Assembly (NCBI GenBank): GCA_002492335.1
Contig: DKYD01000025.1
Coordinates: 34,924-58,208 of the forward strand
Direction of reading: 5' to 3'
From: Lachnospiraceae bacterium UBA7109
Lineage (GTDB): Bacteria; Bacillota; Clostridia; Lachnospirales; Lachnospiraceae
DNA length: 23,285 bases
Positions 16,395 to 23,249 of this stretch are shown here, in pieces (the first letter of the stretch is position 1; the number at the start of each line of letters is the position of its first letter). The notes below the pieces were generated by a model, which did not search any database, had not been told where the DNA came from, and was given only the letters and a program-made list of their open reading frames with translations. The translations under genes were made by a program, and so were the position numbers.

Positions 16395-17447
16395 ATGAAA
16401 AAGCGTTTACTGTCACTATTTCTTGTCACTGCCGTAACTATAGCTATGCTTCCGGCCTGCTCTTCCAAAGATGAAGCTGCTTCTGACCCGGTATCTGAAG
16501 CTGAGAGCACTCCAGAAAAAGCACTCCCAACAGCCACCAAAGTCACCCTGAATGAGGTAGCACACTCTATCTTTTATGCACCTATGTATGTTGCTGTAGA
16601 AGAAGATTATTTTGCCGAAGAAGGAATTGACCTCGAAATCGTAACTGGATTTGGAGCCGATAAGACAATGACTGCTGTGATATCCGGCAGTGCAGATATC
16701 GGTTTTATGGGTTCAGAGGCATCTATATACACATATAATGAGGGCGCAAAAGATTATGTTGTCAACTTTGCCCAGCTTACCCAGCGTGCAGGAAACTTCC
16801 TTGTTGCCCGTGAAAAAATGCCCGACTTTACCTGGGATAAATTAAAAGATAAAACCGTTCTTGGAGGTCGGAAAGGTGGTATGCCAGAAATGGTATTTGA
16901 ATATATTCTGAAAAAAAACAATATTGACCCTGCCAAAGACCTTAAAATCAATCAAAATATTGATTTCGGTTCTACTGCCGCTGCTTTTTCCGAAGGGCAG
17001 GCCGATTTTACCGTTGAATTTGAACCAGGAGCGACAAATCTTGAAAAAGAGGGAAAAGGCTTTGTTGTAGCTTCTCTCGGCACCGACAGCGGCTATGTTC
17101 CATATACCGCATTTTCTGCAAAACAAAGCTATATTGAAGAAAATCCTGAAATAATCCAGGCATTTACAAATGCATTACAGAAAGGTATGGATTATGTACA
17201 GTCACATACTCCCGAAGAAATAGCTTCTGTCATTTCTCCTCAGTTTAAAGAAACTGACCTTGATACAATTACGACTATCGTCAGCCGCTATTATGATCAG
17301 AATACCTGGAAATCTGATTTGATTTTTGAAAAAGAAAGCTTTGAACTTCTTCAGGATATCCTTGAAGAATCCGATGAATTAACAAAACGTGCTCCTTATG
17401 AAGATCTGGTAGTTACAGAATATGCCGAAAAAGCTGCCAAAAAATAA
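16395..17447 (+). CDS. ABC transporter substrate-binding lipoprotein, NMT1/SsuA-like
   Basis: A 350-residue extracytoplasmic solute-binding lipoprotein. The signal peptide ends in the lipobox LPAC with C22 as the lipidated cysteine. An acidic linker follows, then a type II periplasmic-binding fold of the NMT1/THI5 and SsuA group. Typical features are FYAPMYVAVEEDYFAEEGID near the start and an AVISGSADIGFMGSEA segment. Relatives bind taurine, alkanesulfonates, nitrate, bicarbonate or thiamine precursors, and the sequence alone does not choose among these. ATG 16395 has AAGGAGGA before it; the longer open frame upstream is not used. No permease or ATPase gene is adjacent, and it stands alone between two terminators. 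Confidence 0.88.
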   Translation: MKKRLLSLFLVTAVTIAMLPACSSKDEAASDPVSEAESTPEKALPTATKVTLNEVAHSIFYAPMYVAVEEDYFAEEGIDLEIVTGFGADKTMTAVISGSADIGFMGSEASIYTYNEGAKDYVVNFAQLTQRAGNFLVAREKMPDFTWDKLKDKTVLGGRKGGMPEMVFEYILKKNNIDPAKDLKINQNIDFGSTAAAFSEGQADFTVEFEPGATNLEKEGKGFVVASLGTDSGYVPYTAFSAKQSYIEENPEIIQAFTNALQKGMDYVQSHTPEEIASVISPQFKETDLDTITTIVSRYYDQNTWKSDLIFEKESFELLQDILEESDELTKRAPYEDLVVTEYAEKAAKK

Positions 17448-17481
17448 ACCAGCTCTTTTGTTTTCTGGTATTTCTGCCATG

Positions 17482-17520
17482 AAAGGGCGGACCTCTTCAA
17501 AGAATGTCCGTCCTTTTTAT
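17482..17520 (+). terminator. Terminator after the substrate-binding lipoprotein gene
   Basis: AAAGGGCGGAC (17482-17492) pairs with GTCCGTCCTTT (17506-17516) with one G-U pair, followed by T residues. On the minus strand the tail is short, so its use by the convergent lipoprotein gene is doubtful. Confidence 0.85.
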
Positions 17521-17545
17521 AACAGCTCTTCTATTCATAATTTTT

Positions 17546-19363
17546 CTACAACAATTCTTGCGGCTGTTCCACCTGATAGTCTGCAAATATCCCGGCTTCC
17601 TGTACACCACTCATGTCTGCCGTTGTATCATAAACAGAAGTCGTAATCGTATACTGACTGTCCCCTTTTACATAGACAGTTCCATCTTTTCCAACAATTG
17701 AAACCTGCTTTCCCTCTCCGTCCGTTATTGTCCCCTCTTTATGAAGTTCTGTTAGCGTACTGTCTCCGGTCACAGTCCATGTAGAATCTGCACCGATATA
17801 AAGATTACAATACCCGTTCCCACCAGTTCCGGCACAACTCTCATCGTCTATCACTGCACCTGTAAGTGTACTCCCGTTCGTCATGTAAAAGTCCAGTGTA
17901 CTAATACTGTCATATATAATATTTCCAAGCATCTTCTGGGAATCTGCAGTAAAATTGCACTGGGAGCCATTATTTCCTGCCTGCCCCCATCCCCGCGCAT
18001 TGGCATTTCCCGTACACCGCAGAAAAAAAGCGTTATTATCGGAATATGTAATATCTACATCCGAAAGCAGCATTGTACATTCCGTATTCGTTGTATAAAA
18101 CATACCTCCATTTCCGGCAGTCAGGCTTCCGCCAACCATATGGAAAGTACTGTTTCCCTCCTCAGCGTCACCTGACATACTTTGATATACGATCACATTC
18201 CAGGTGCAGTCATTCTGTTCGTTATCACTCATATTACCTTTCAGATCACAATCATACAAACGCAATGCATTTCGTCCTTCTATACAAACTGCCTCCGAGC
18301 CATTAGCTGTGAGTTGCGCATTATTTGTCGTAATATCTGCTGTACAATATACAGCTGGAGATCCTGTTCCGTTAGAAATATAACTGCCGTCATCTACCAC
18401 CATTGTTCCACCACCCCGGTCACTTCTGATTGCCGCAGATGATTCTCCCTGCGTTTCCACATCCAGATTCCATGCATACAAAGAACCGCCTCCAGCTACA
18501 TGTACTCCACCGGAAGTATCTTGCTCCGTCCGAATAACACTGTCTTTCGCATAAACAGTTCCCTTATCATATGCAAAAATACCTGCCCCTCCTTTTGCAT
18601 CTGTCGTATAATCGCCGCCCGATACATAAGCAATCCCATCACTAACCAGCAAGTCAGCCCCCACTCCATAAAAACTGGAATTATCTCCTCCCGAACTATC
18701 ATCCGAATTTCTGTATGCCTCAATATCCCCAAGAAACACTTCCGCTCCATTATAAACATGAACAGTATTCTCATCTGTTCCTTCTGATATATATGTTTCT
18801 CCAGAAACTTTTTCATTTTCATTAAAATTTTTTAATGCCTCATAATCCTCTACATTCGTCGAGACATCTTTCTGTTCTTCTCCCACAGTAATTTTTGTCA
18901 CTTCACCAGAACTACTGATCATCACCGTCAGCACGTCACCTTCCTCAATCTCCTTCAGAGAAATTTCTTCCCCTTCTTCAGACTGAAGTATCGATTCATC
19001 CTTAATTAAAAGATGTATAGATACGGAATCCTCATTTGGCATCTCAGGCGGAGACTGCTGGCCTTCCTGTGACTCAGGCGGAGACTGCTGTTCCCCCTGT
19101 GGCATTTCCGGTGGCTGCGACGTCTTATCACTACTCATATTTTGGTTCGAAGGCATTTCTCCTCCTGGCATTTGCCCCATTTTATTGTTTCCACCAACAG
19201 AAAGCATAATCTCATTTTTCTCTACAGATTTGACAGTACCTGTCACAGACGTATCAGAAAAATAAATCTCATTTTTACCTTTCTGTATACCACATCCGGT
19301 AAATGTTAATGCTGTTATTAACATTCCGCAAAATAAAGCCTTAAAAAATTTTCCTCTACACAT
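17546..19363 (-). CDS. Large surface lipoprotein, DUF5666-like N-terminus and predicted beta-helix
   Basis: A predicted lipoprotein of 605 residues. ATG 19363 is chosen because AGGAG lies eight bases upstream; an ATG two codons earlier is too close to that site, and the longer frame lacks a signal. The signal peptide ends FTGC with C24 as the lipidated cysteine. Residues 38-160 (SVTGTVKSVEKNEIMLSVGG ... EEGDVLTVMISSSGEVTKI) look like a DUF5666-type beta domain, interrupted by a Met/Pro/Gln-rich insert (62-110). Residues about 200-540 are short Gly/Asn/Asp-rich beta repeats such as GIAYVSGGDYTTDAKGGAGI, pointing to a right-handed parallel beta-helix. No catalytic motif is evident; carbohydrate or surface binding is a guess by analogy with other clostridial beta-helix proteins. 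It faces azlC across a shared upstream region. Confidence 0.75.
   Translation of the reverse strand: MCRGKFFKALFCGMLITALTFTGCGIQKGKNEIYFSDTSVTGTVKSVEKNEIMLSVGGNNKMGQMPGGEMPSNQNMSSDKTSQPPEMPQGEQQSPPESQEGQQSPPEMPNEDSVSIHLLIKDESILQSEEGEEISLKEIEEGDVLTVMISSSGEVTKITVGEEQKDVSTNVEDYEALKNFNENEKVSGETYISEGTDENTVHVYNGAEVFLGDIEAYRNSDDSSGGDNSSFYGVGADLLVSDGIAYVSGGDYTTDAKGGAGIFAYDKGTVYAKDSVIRTEQDTSGGVHVAGGGSLYAWNLDVETQGESSAAIRSDRGGGTMVVDDGSYISNGTGSPAVYCTADITTNNAQLTANGSEAVCIEGRNALRLYDCDLKGNMSDNEQNDCTWNVIVYQSMSGDAEEGNSTFHMVGGSLTAGNGGMFYTTNTECTMLLSDVDITYSDNNAFFLRCTGNANARGWGQAGNNGSQCNFTADSQKMLGNIIYDSISTLDFYMTNGSTLTGAVIDDESCAGTGGNGYCNLYIGADSTWTVTGDSTLTELHKEGTITDGEGKQVSIVGKDGTVYVKGDSQYTITTSVYDTTADMSGVQEAGIFADYQVEQPQELL
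19043..19090 (-). repeat. 18-bp direct repeat, 30-bp period, in the lipoprotein gene
   Basis: CTCAGGCGGAGACTGCTG occurs at 19043-19060 and again unchanged at 19073-19090. It encodes the repeated QQSPPES/QQSPPEM segment of the Pro/Gln-rich insert. The 30-base period keeps frame, so copy number could vary. Confidence 0.8.
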
Positions 19364-19421
19364 ATGCATCACTCCTAATATTTTTTCGTCATATTTGTAA
19401 TTGACGGATACTGGAAGTTTA

Positions 19422-19463
19422 CATATAAAATGTGACCATCTTGTGACAATCCTGTGATAATTT
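19422..19463 (-). promoter_or_regulatory. Candidate lipoprotein promoter with three 11-bp direct repeats
   Basis: On the plus strand TGTGACCATCT (19431-19441), TGTGACAATCC (19442-19452) and TGTGATAATTT (19453-19463) are head to tail with an exact 11-base period. On the minus strand they read as TCACA-type half sites. A weak minus-strand promoter, TTGTCA (19449-19444) with a 16-base spacer and TATATG (19427-19422), overlaps them. Direct repeats at 11-bp spacing are typical of OmpR/PhoB-family response regulators. No such regulator gene is in the window. Confidence 0.45.
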
Positions 19464-19476
19464 TTTTCCCAAACTA

Positions 19477-19505
19477 TTAAAAAAACAAAGATATTGTGAT
19501 ATAAT
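19477..19505 (+). promoter_or_regulatory. azlC promoter
   Basis: TTAAAA (19477-19482), a 17-base spacer and TGA-TATAAT (19497-19505) form an extended -10 promoter with a perfect -10. Transcription would begin near 19512, giving a leader of about 77 bases. Confidence 0.65.
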
Positions 19506-19523
19506 GTCCACGAAAACAATAAG

Positions 19524-19568
19524 CAGTGCGCACTTGAATTGCGCACTGTGTTCTATGAATGTGAACAC
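19524..19568 (+). promoter_or_regulatory. Two consecutive hairpins in the azlC leader
   Basis: Hairpin 1 pairs CAGTGCGCA (19524-19532) with TGCGCACTG (19540-19548), nine perfect pairs around CTTGAAT. Hairpin 2 pairs GTGTTC (19548-19553) with GAACAC (19563-19568). They share base 19548, so they are adjacent or compete by one base. The ribosome binding site GAGG (19574-19577) begins a few bases after hairpin 2. Neither has a T-run, so control of translation or RNA stability fits better than termination. I see no T-box motif. Confidence 0.5.
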
Positions 19569-19588
19569 TTGACGAGGTTATACAACAT

Positions 19589-20326
19589 ATGAAGACTTTA
19601 ACAAAAAACAATACATTCTGTCAGGGAATCAAACATGGAATCCCTATCGGCATCGGATATTTTGCTGTTGCATTTTCTCTTGGTATTGCTGCCAGAAATG
19701 CCGGACTGACTCCATTTCAGGGTTTTATTTCCAGTGTACTTGCTAACGCTTCAGCCGGAGAATATGCATTTTTCACTTTAATAGCAGCACATGCTTCTTA
19801 TTTTGAAGTCGCTCTTATCACTTTAATTACAAATGCCCGATATCTTTTAATGAGCTGTGCACTGAGTCAGCGCATCTCACCATCCATGCCATTTTGGCAT
19901 CGCCTTACGATTGGATTTGACATTACAGATGAGCTTTTTGGTATTTACATAGCAAGGCCCGGTTACTTAAGCCCCGCCTACTGTTACGGTGCTATGGCAG
20001 TTGCCATACCATGCTGGGCAACCGGAACTGCACTGGGAATTATCATGGGAAACCTGCTTCCGCTGCGTTTAGTCAGCGCTCTCAGTGTTGCACTTTACGG
20101 AATGTTTCTTGCAATCATTATTCCGCCATCCCGGAAAGATAAAGTAATATTGGGTTTGGTAACAGTCAGTTTCCTGTGCAGTTATATTTTCTACTATCTT
20201 CCGGTTATACGGGACTTTTCAGATGGCAACCGTACAATTATTCTGACCATAGCCATCTCTGCAGCAGGGGCACTTTTATACCCAATTTCACAAGAGGAAA
20301 AGAACGAGGAGGAAAATAATGCCTGA
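19589..20326 (+). CDS. azlC: AzlC-family branched-chain amino acid exporter, large subunit
   Basis: A polytopic membrane protein of 245 residues. With AzlD it forms an exporter of branched-chain amino acids (BrnFE/AzlCD type). Family features include the N-terminal KHGIPIGIGYFAVAFSLGI, SSVLANASAGEYAF and the NARYLLMS segment (about 80-90), with hydrophobic helices throughout and a charged C-terminus. The ATG is preceded by GAGG at about 11 bases, a rather weak and distant site that fits translational control by the leader. Its last 8 bases overlap azlD. Which amino acid is exported cannot be read from the sequence. Confidence 0.93.
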   Translation: MKTLTKNNTFCQGIKHGIPIGIGYFAVAFSLGIAARNAGLTPFQGFISSVLANASAGEYAFFTLIAAHASYFEVALITLITNARYLLMSCALSQRISPSMPFWHRLTIGFDITDELFGIYIARPGYLSPAYCYGAMAVAIPCWATGTALGIIMGNLLPLRLVSALSVALYGMFLAIIIPPSRKDKVILGLVTVSFLCSYIFYYLPVIRDFSDGNRTIILTIAISAAGALLYPISQEEKNEEENNA

Positions 20327-20624
20327 TTTTTACATATATCTGGCGATTATGGCAGGAATTACTTATTTGATCCGCATATTGCCAATTACATTAATACAAA
20401 AACAAATAAAAAACCGATTTATACAGTCATTTCTCTACTATGTGCCATATGTCACTCTGGCAGTTATGACATTTCCGGCAATTATTTATGCAACCCAGGT
20501 TCCTGCTGCAGGAATTCTTGCACTGCTGGCAGGAATCATCACAGCGTGGACAGGCGGCAGCCTGTTTCAGGTGTCCGCCTCCTGCTGCATAACTGTATTG
20601 ATCGTAGAATTTTTTATGATTTAA
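20319..20624 (+). CDS. azlD: AzlD-family branched-chain amino acid exporter, small subunit
   Basis: A 101-residue membrane protein with about four hydrophobic helices and the AzlD pattern TYLIRILPITLI, then SFLYYVPYVTLAVMTFPAI. It is the small partner of AzlC. The ATG lies within the azlC stop region (ATGCCTGA) and has GAGGAGG upstream inside azlC, so translation is coupled and subunit ratio probably fixed. No convincing terminator follows; the 80 bases to carD are AT-rich and hold four copies of GATTTAA (20618, 20626, 20641, 20668). Confidence 0.93.
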   Translation: MPDFYIYLAIMAGITYLIRILPITLIQKQIKNRFIQSFLYYVPYVTLAVMTFPAIIYATQVPAAGILALLAGIITAWTGGSLFQVSASCCITVLIVEFFMI

Positions 20625-20704
20625 GGATTTAAGATTATATGATTTAAAACAATCTATGATATATAAAGATTTAAAGATGTTGAAGTCAAAAGATGCTATA
20701 CGGA

Positions 20705-21241
20705 TTATTCCGTGCTTTGTGCTTCCGCAATCCTGCCCCTGGCATCATTTAAATAATCAATTACATATTCCTTTACTTCTTCTTTTGACATACCAAGTGC
20801 TACAGCTAATTCTCCATAAAGAAAGCCTTCTGCAAGATTCAAATACCTGTCATCAATATTAATTACTTTCCTCCCCGAAGCCAGGCGCTTCCTCTTACGA
20901 AGATAAGTTGTTTTCATAACAGCAACCCATGAACTGCACTCATTTTTAAATATTTCTTTCTTATAAGTTTCTTCCCGTTTCTTTTCATCCGGCACTTGTA
21001 ATTCTTCAATATCGGACATGTTCTCAATAACTGCCCTTGCTTCTTCAGCAGTAACAATATCCCTGATCTGTCCCCGCTCATTTGCAACCGGTGTGTAAAG
21101 CACACCACCCACATTATATAACGGCTTCAATGTGTAATACTCTTTTTTCCGGTCAGAACAACTCATATCCAGCTTTCCGATATTTGTTACTTCACAGATA
21201 CCTTCTTTACAATGCGCTACATAATCACCTATTTTATACAT
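20705..21241 (-). CDS. carD: CarD-family transcriptional regulator
   Basis: A 178-residue protein with an N-terminal CarD/TRCF RNA-polymerase interaction domain. Diagnostic stretches are YKIGDYVAHCKEGICEVTNI (2-21), EYYTLKPLY and GVLYTPVAN. Such proteins bind the beta subunit and stabilise open promoter complexes, as studied in mycobacteria and Myxococcus; several versions exist in clostridia. The C-terminal helical part (about 70-178) is basic in the middle (YLRKRKRLASGRK). The start taken is ATG 21241 with AGGTG nearby. Earlier starts (ATG 21247, GTG 21268) fall too close to, or inside, the predicted -10 region. Confidence 0.88.
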   Translation of the reverse strand: MYKIGDYVAHCKEGICEVTNIGKLDMSCSDRKKEYYTLKPLYNVGGVLYTPVANERGQIRDIVTAEEARAVIENMSDIEELQVPDEKKREETYKKEIFKNECSSWVAVMKTTYLRKRKRLASGRKVINIDDRYLNLAEGFLYGELAVALGMSKEEVKEYVIDYLNDARGRIAEAQSTE

Positions 21242-21258
21242 AACCATCACCTGGTTAT

Positions 21259-21288
21259 ATTTTAACACATAAAAATATTTAATGTAAG
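21259..21288 (-). promoter_or_regulatory. Candidate carD promoter
   Basis: On the minus strand CTTACA (21288-21283), an 18-base spacer and TAAAAT (21264-21259) preceded by TGT form an extended -10 promoter. The start would leave a leader of only about 11 bases, which supports the ATG at 21241. Confidence 0.5.
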
Positions 21289-21396
21289 CTTTTTTATCTT
21301 ATATAGCCCTCATTATATGCCTTAATTTTATTAAATGTGTACAATTCTGCCCATCCATCATTCTCCTGCTGATTGCAAAATCCTCTTTTCTTTCTT

Positions 21397-23022
21397 TTAC
21401 TGAATATCTCTGATCTTCTTTCTGAGTCCGAGCACCTGCACAGGCGCTACCGATAACTCATCAATTCCTATTTTGACAAAAAATTCTGTCATAGACAAAT
21501 CAGCAGCCAAATCCCCGCATATGCTAATATGTTTTCCTTCCAAATGCACATTATTAGTCACAATCCGAATCATTTTCAACAGTGCAGGATGGCAGGAATC
21601 GTAGTATTTGCTTATTCTTCCATTATTCCGGTCCATACCAAGTGTAAACTGCGTCAGATCATTTGTCCCGATACTGAAAAAATCTACTTCTCTTGCCAGT
21701 TCGCCGCTGATCATAACTGCTGCCGGAGTCTCTATCATAACTCCGATCTGAATATTCTCATTAAATGGTATCTTATCTGCCTTTAATTTCTGTTTTACTC
21801 TTTCCAGCATTCCCTTCGCTTTTGTAACTTCCTCAATAGATGTAATCATCGGAAACATAATAGACACATTCCCATATGCAGACGCACGCAGGATTGCCCG
21901 AAGCTGTTCTTTGAAAATATCTTCCTTTTCAAACATAAGGCGAAGCCCCCGCAGTCCCATTGCCGGGTTATTCTGCTCCCCGATATCAATACAATCTGCA
22001 ATCTTATCTCCGCCAAGATCCGCTGTCCGGATCACAACTCTGCTGGAACCCATAGACTCCGCCGCAAGCTTATATACCTGAAAGAGCTGCTCTTCAGAAG
22101 GCACCCTTCTTCCAGTCTCCATATACAAAAACTCACTTCGGAATAATCCGATTCCACCCGCATCACTTCGAAGAACATTTTCAATATCCTCGCGGGTTCC
22201 AACATTTGCACATATCTCAATACGCTGACCACTCTGCGTAACATTTTCTTTTCCTTTCAACCTTTCCAGGTTCTTATACTGATTCAAGCCTGCATCCCGG
22301 CGTTCTTTCATTTTTGTAAGCGTCGTATAATCCGGCTCAATATATATCTTTCCGTCATATCCGTCTACAATGATCGTCTTTCCATCGTACTCTTCTTTTA
22401 AAACTTCCCCAAGACCGATCACTGCCGGAATTCCTTTTGTCCTTGCGAGAACCGCCGTATGGGAATTAATCGTTCCATACATAGTTACAAAGCCGAGAAC
22501 TTTTGTCTTATCAAGCTGCACCGTGTCACTCGGATACAACTCCTTTGCCGCCATAATAAACGGTTCGTCCGTAAGGATCCTGTCCTTCCATATTCTGGAC
22601 AAAATCCGCACAAGCCTTAAGGCCACATCACGAATATCATCTTCATGCCCGACATTATAGCCCTTCTCCTGAAAAGCATCACTGCTGATTAACTTTTCTG
22701 CCGCTGCCTGCACAACATATTCAGCGTTCAGCTTTTCTTCCAGAATCATACCATTGATTTCATCAATCCATTCACGATTTTCCAAAATCTCCTGCTGCAT
22801 TTCAAAAATAGCTGCATTTGCCTCTCCTACTTCTCTTTCCGATACATCACAGAGAACCTTAAGCTCAGCAATCGCCTTTTCTCTTGCACGCTGAAAACGC
22901 TGAATTTCCTTTTCCACGTCCTTTACATATATTTTTTTTATCTCTTTTATATCTCTTTTATAAAACGACAGTTTTCCTATCGCGATTCCTTCTGAAATCT
23001 TTTTCCCGGTCAATGTAATCAT
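21397..23022 (-). CDS. ptsI: PTS enzyme I (phosphoenolpyruvate-protein phosphotransferase)
   Basis: Takes phosphate from phosphoenolpyruvate and passes it to HPr, the first step of PTS sugar uptake. The 541 residues contain the helical HPr-binding region (about 20-145) and the phospho-histidine domain with H188 in GTINSHTAVLAR (183-194). The PEP-binding barrel follows, with IGLFRSEFLYM (291-301), RTADLGGDK (332-340), FSIGTNDLTQFTLGMDRNN and catalytic C502 in ICGDLAAD. The histidine motif differs from the classical GGRTSHSA, and GDLAAD from GELAGD, but all catalytic residues remain. AGGGG lies about nine bases before ATG 23022. No ptsH is adjacent; the neighbours are carD and a cold-shock gene. 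Confidence 0.94.
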   Translation of the reverse strand: MITLTGKKISEGIAIGKLSFYKRDIKEIKKIYVKDVEKEIQRFQRAREKAIAELKVLCDVSEREVGEANAAIFEMQQEILENREWIDEINGMILEEKLNAEYVVQAAAEKLISSDAFQEKGYNVGHEDDIRDVALRLVRILSRIWKDRILTDEPFIMAAKELYPSDTVQLDKTKVLGFVTMYGTINSHTAVLARTKGIPAVIGLGEVLKEEYDGKTIIVDGYDGKIYIEPDYTTLTKMKERRDAGLNQYKNLERLKGKENVTQSGQRIEICANVGTREDIENVLRSDAGGIGLFRSEFLYMETGRRVPSEEQLFQVYKLAAESMGSSRVVIRTADLGGDKIADCIDIGEQNNPAMGLRGLRLMFEKEDIFKEQLRAILRASAYGNVSIMFPMITSIEEVTKAKGMLERVKQKLKADKIPFNENIQIGVMIETPAAVMISGELAREVDFFSIGTNDLTQFTLGMDRNNGRISKYYDSCHPALLKMIRIVTNNVHLEGKHISICGDLAADLSMTEFFVKIGIDELSVAPVQVLGLRKKIRDIQ

Positions 23023-23092
23023 TTTACTCTACCCCTGATAAATAATTTTTTCGGACATGCTTTCATACCCACGATTTTATTCCTTATTTACT

Positions 23093-23121
23093 ACTTTACA
23101 CGTCAAAAGTCTTTTCGTCAA
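23093..23121 (-). promoter_or_regulatory. Candidate ptsI promoter
   Basis: On the minus strand TTGACG (23121-23116) and TAAAGT (23098-23093) are 17 bases apart. A second TTGACG copy (23106-23101) lies within the spacer. The leader would be about 65 bases. I see no catabolite-responsive element that I would defend. Confidence 0.5.
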
Positions 23122-23156
23122 GAAAAATACATAATACAAAATATGTGTCGAATCCA

Positions 23157-23185
23157 TTGACTTTTTTATAAATTCATGATACAGT
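23157..23185 (+). promoter_or_regulatory. Cold-shock gene promoter
   Basis: TTGACT (23157-23162), a 17-base spacer and TACAGT (23180-23185) preceded by TGA make a strong sigma-A type promoter. It is divergent from the ptsI promoter. Confidence 0.7.
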
Positions 23186-23199
23186 AACAAAGCAGATGG

Positions 23200-23215
23200 T
23201 TCGAAATATTTCGAA
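23200..23215 (+). promoter_or_regulatory. 16-bp perfect palindrome in the csp leader
   Basis: TTCGAAATATTTCGAA is identical to its reverse complement and starts about eight bases after the predicted transcription start. It could be an operator or, as RNA, a small hairpin at the 5' end of the cold-shock mRNA. Confidence 0.5.
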
Positions 23216-23249
23216 TTATGATTTTATTTATTTTTATGGAGGTATCGCT

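Noticed and set aside
19500..19588. T-box or other known amino acid riboswitch before azlC
   Set aside because: The leader is far too short and lacks the T-box sequence and a terminator/antiterminator pair.
20618..20674. Four copies of GATTTAA after azlD
   Set aside because: Spacing is irregular (8, 15 and 27 bases), the first copy is the azlD stop context, and the tract is AT-rich. It shows no terminator or clear binding-site logic.
20700..20713. ACGGA-TTAT-TCCGT hairpin at the carD stop
   Set aside because: Five pairs without a T-run on either side are too weak to call a terminator for azlCD or carD.
21294..21360. Small 20-codon frame (MMDGQN...) between ptsI and carD
   Set aside because: The AGGAG is only 1-4 bases from the ATGs, the product is very short, and nothing supports translation.
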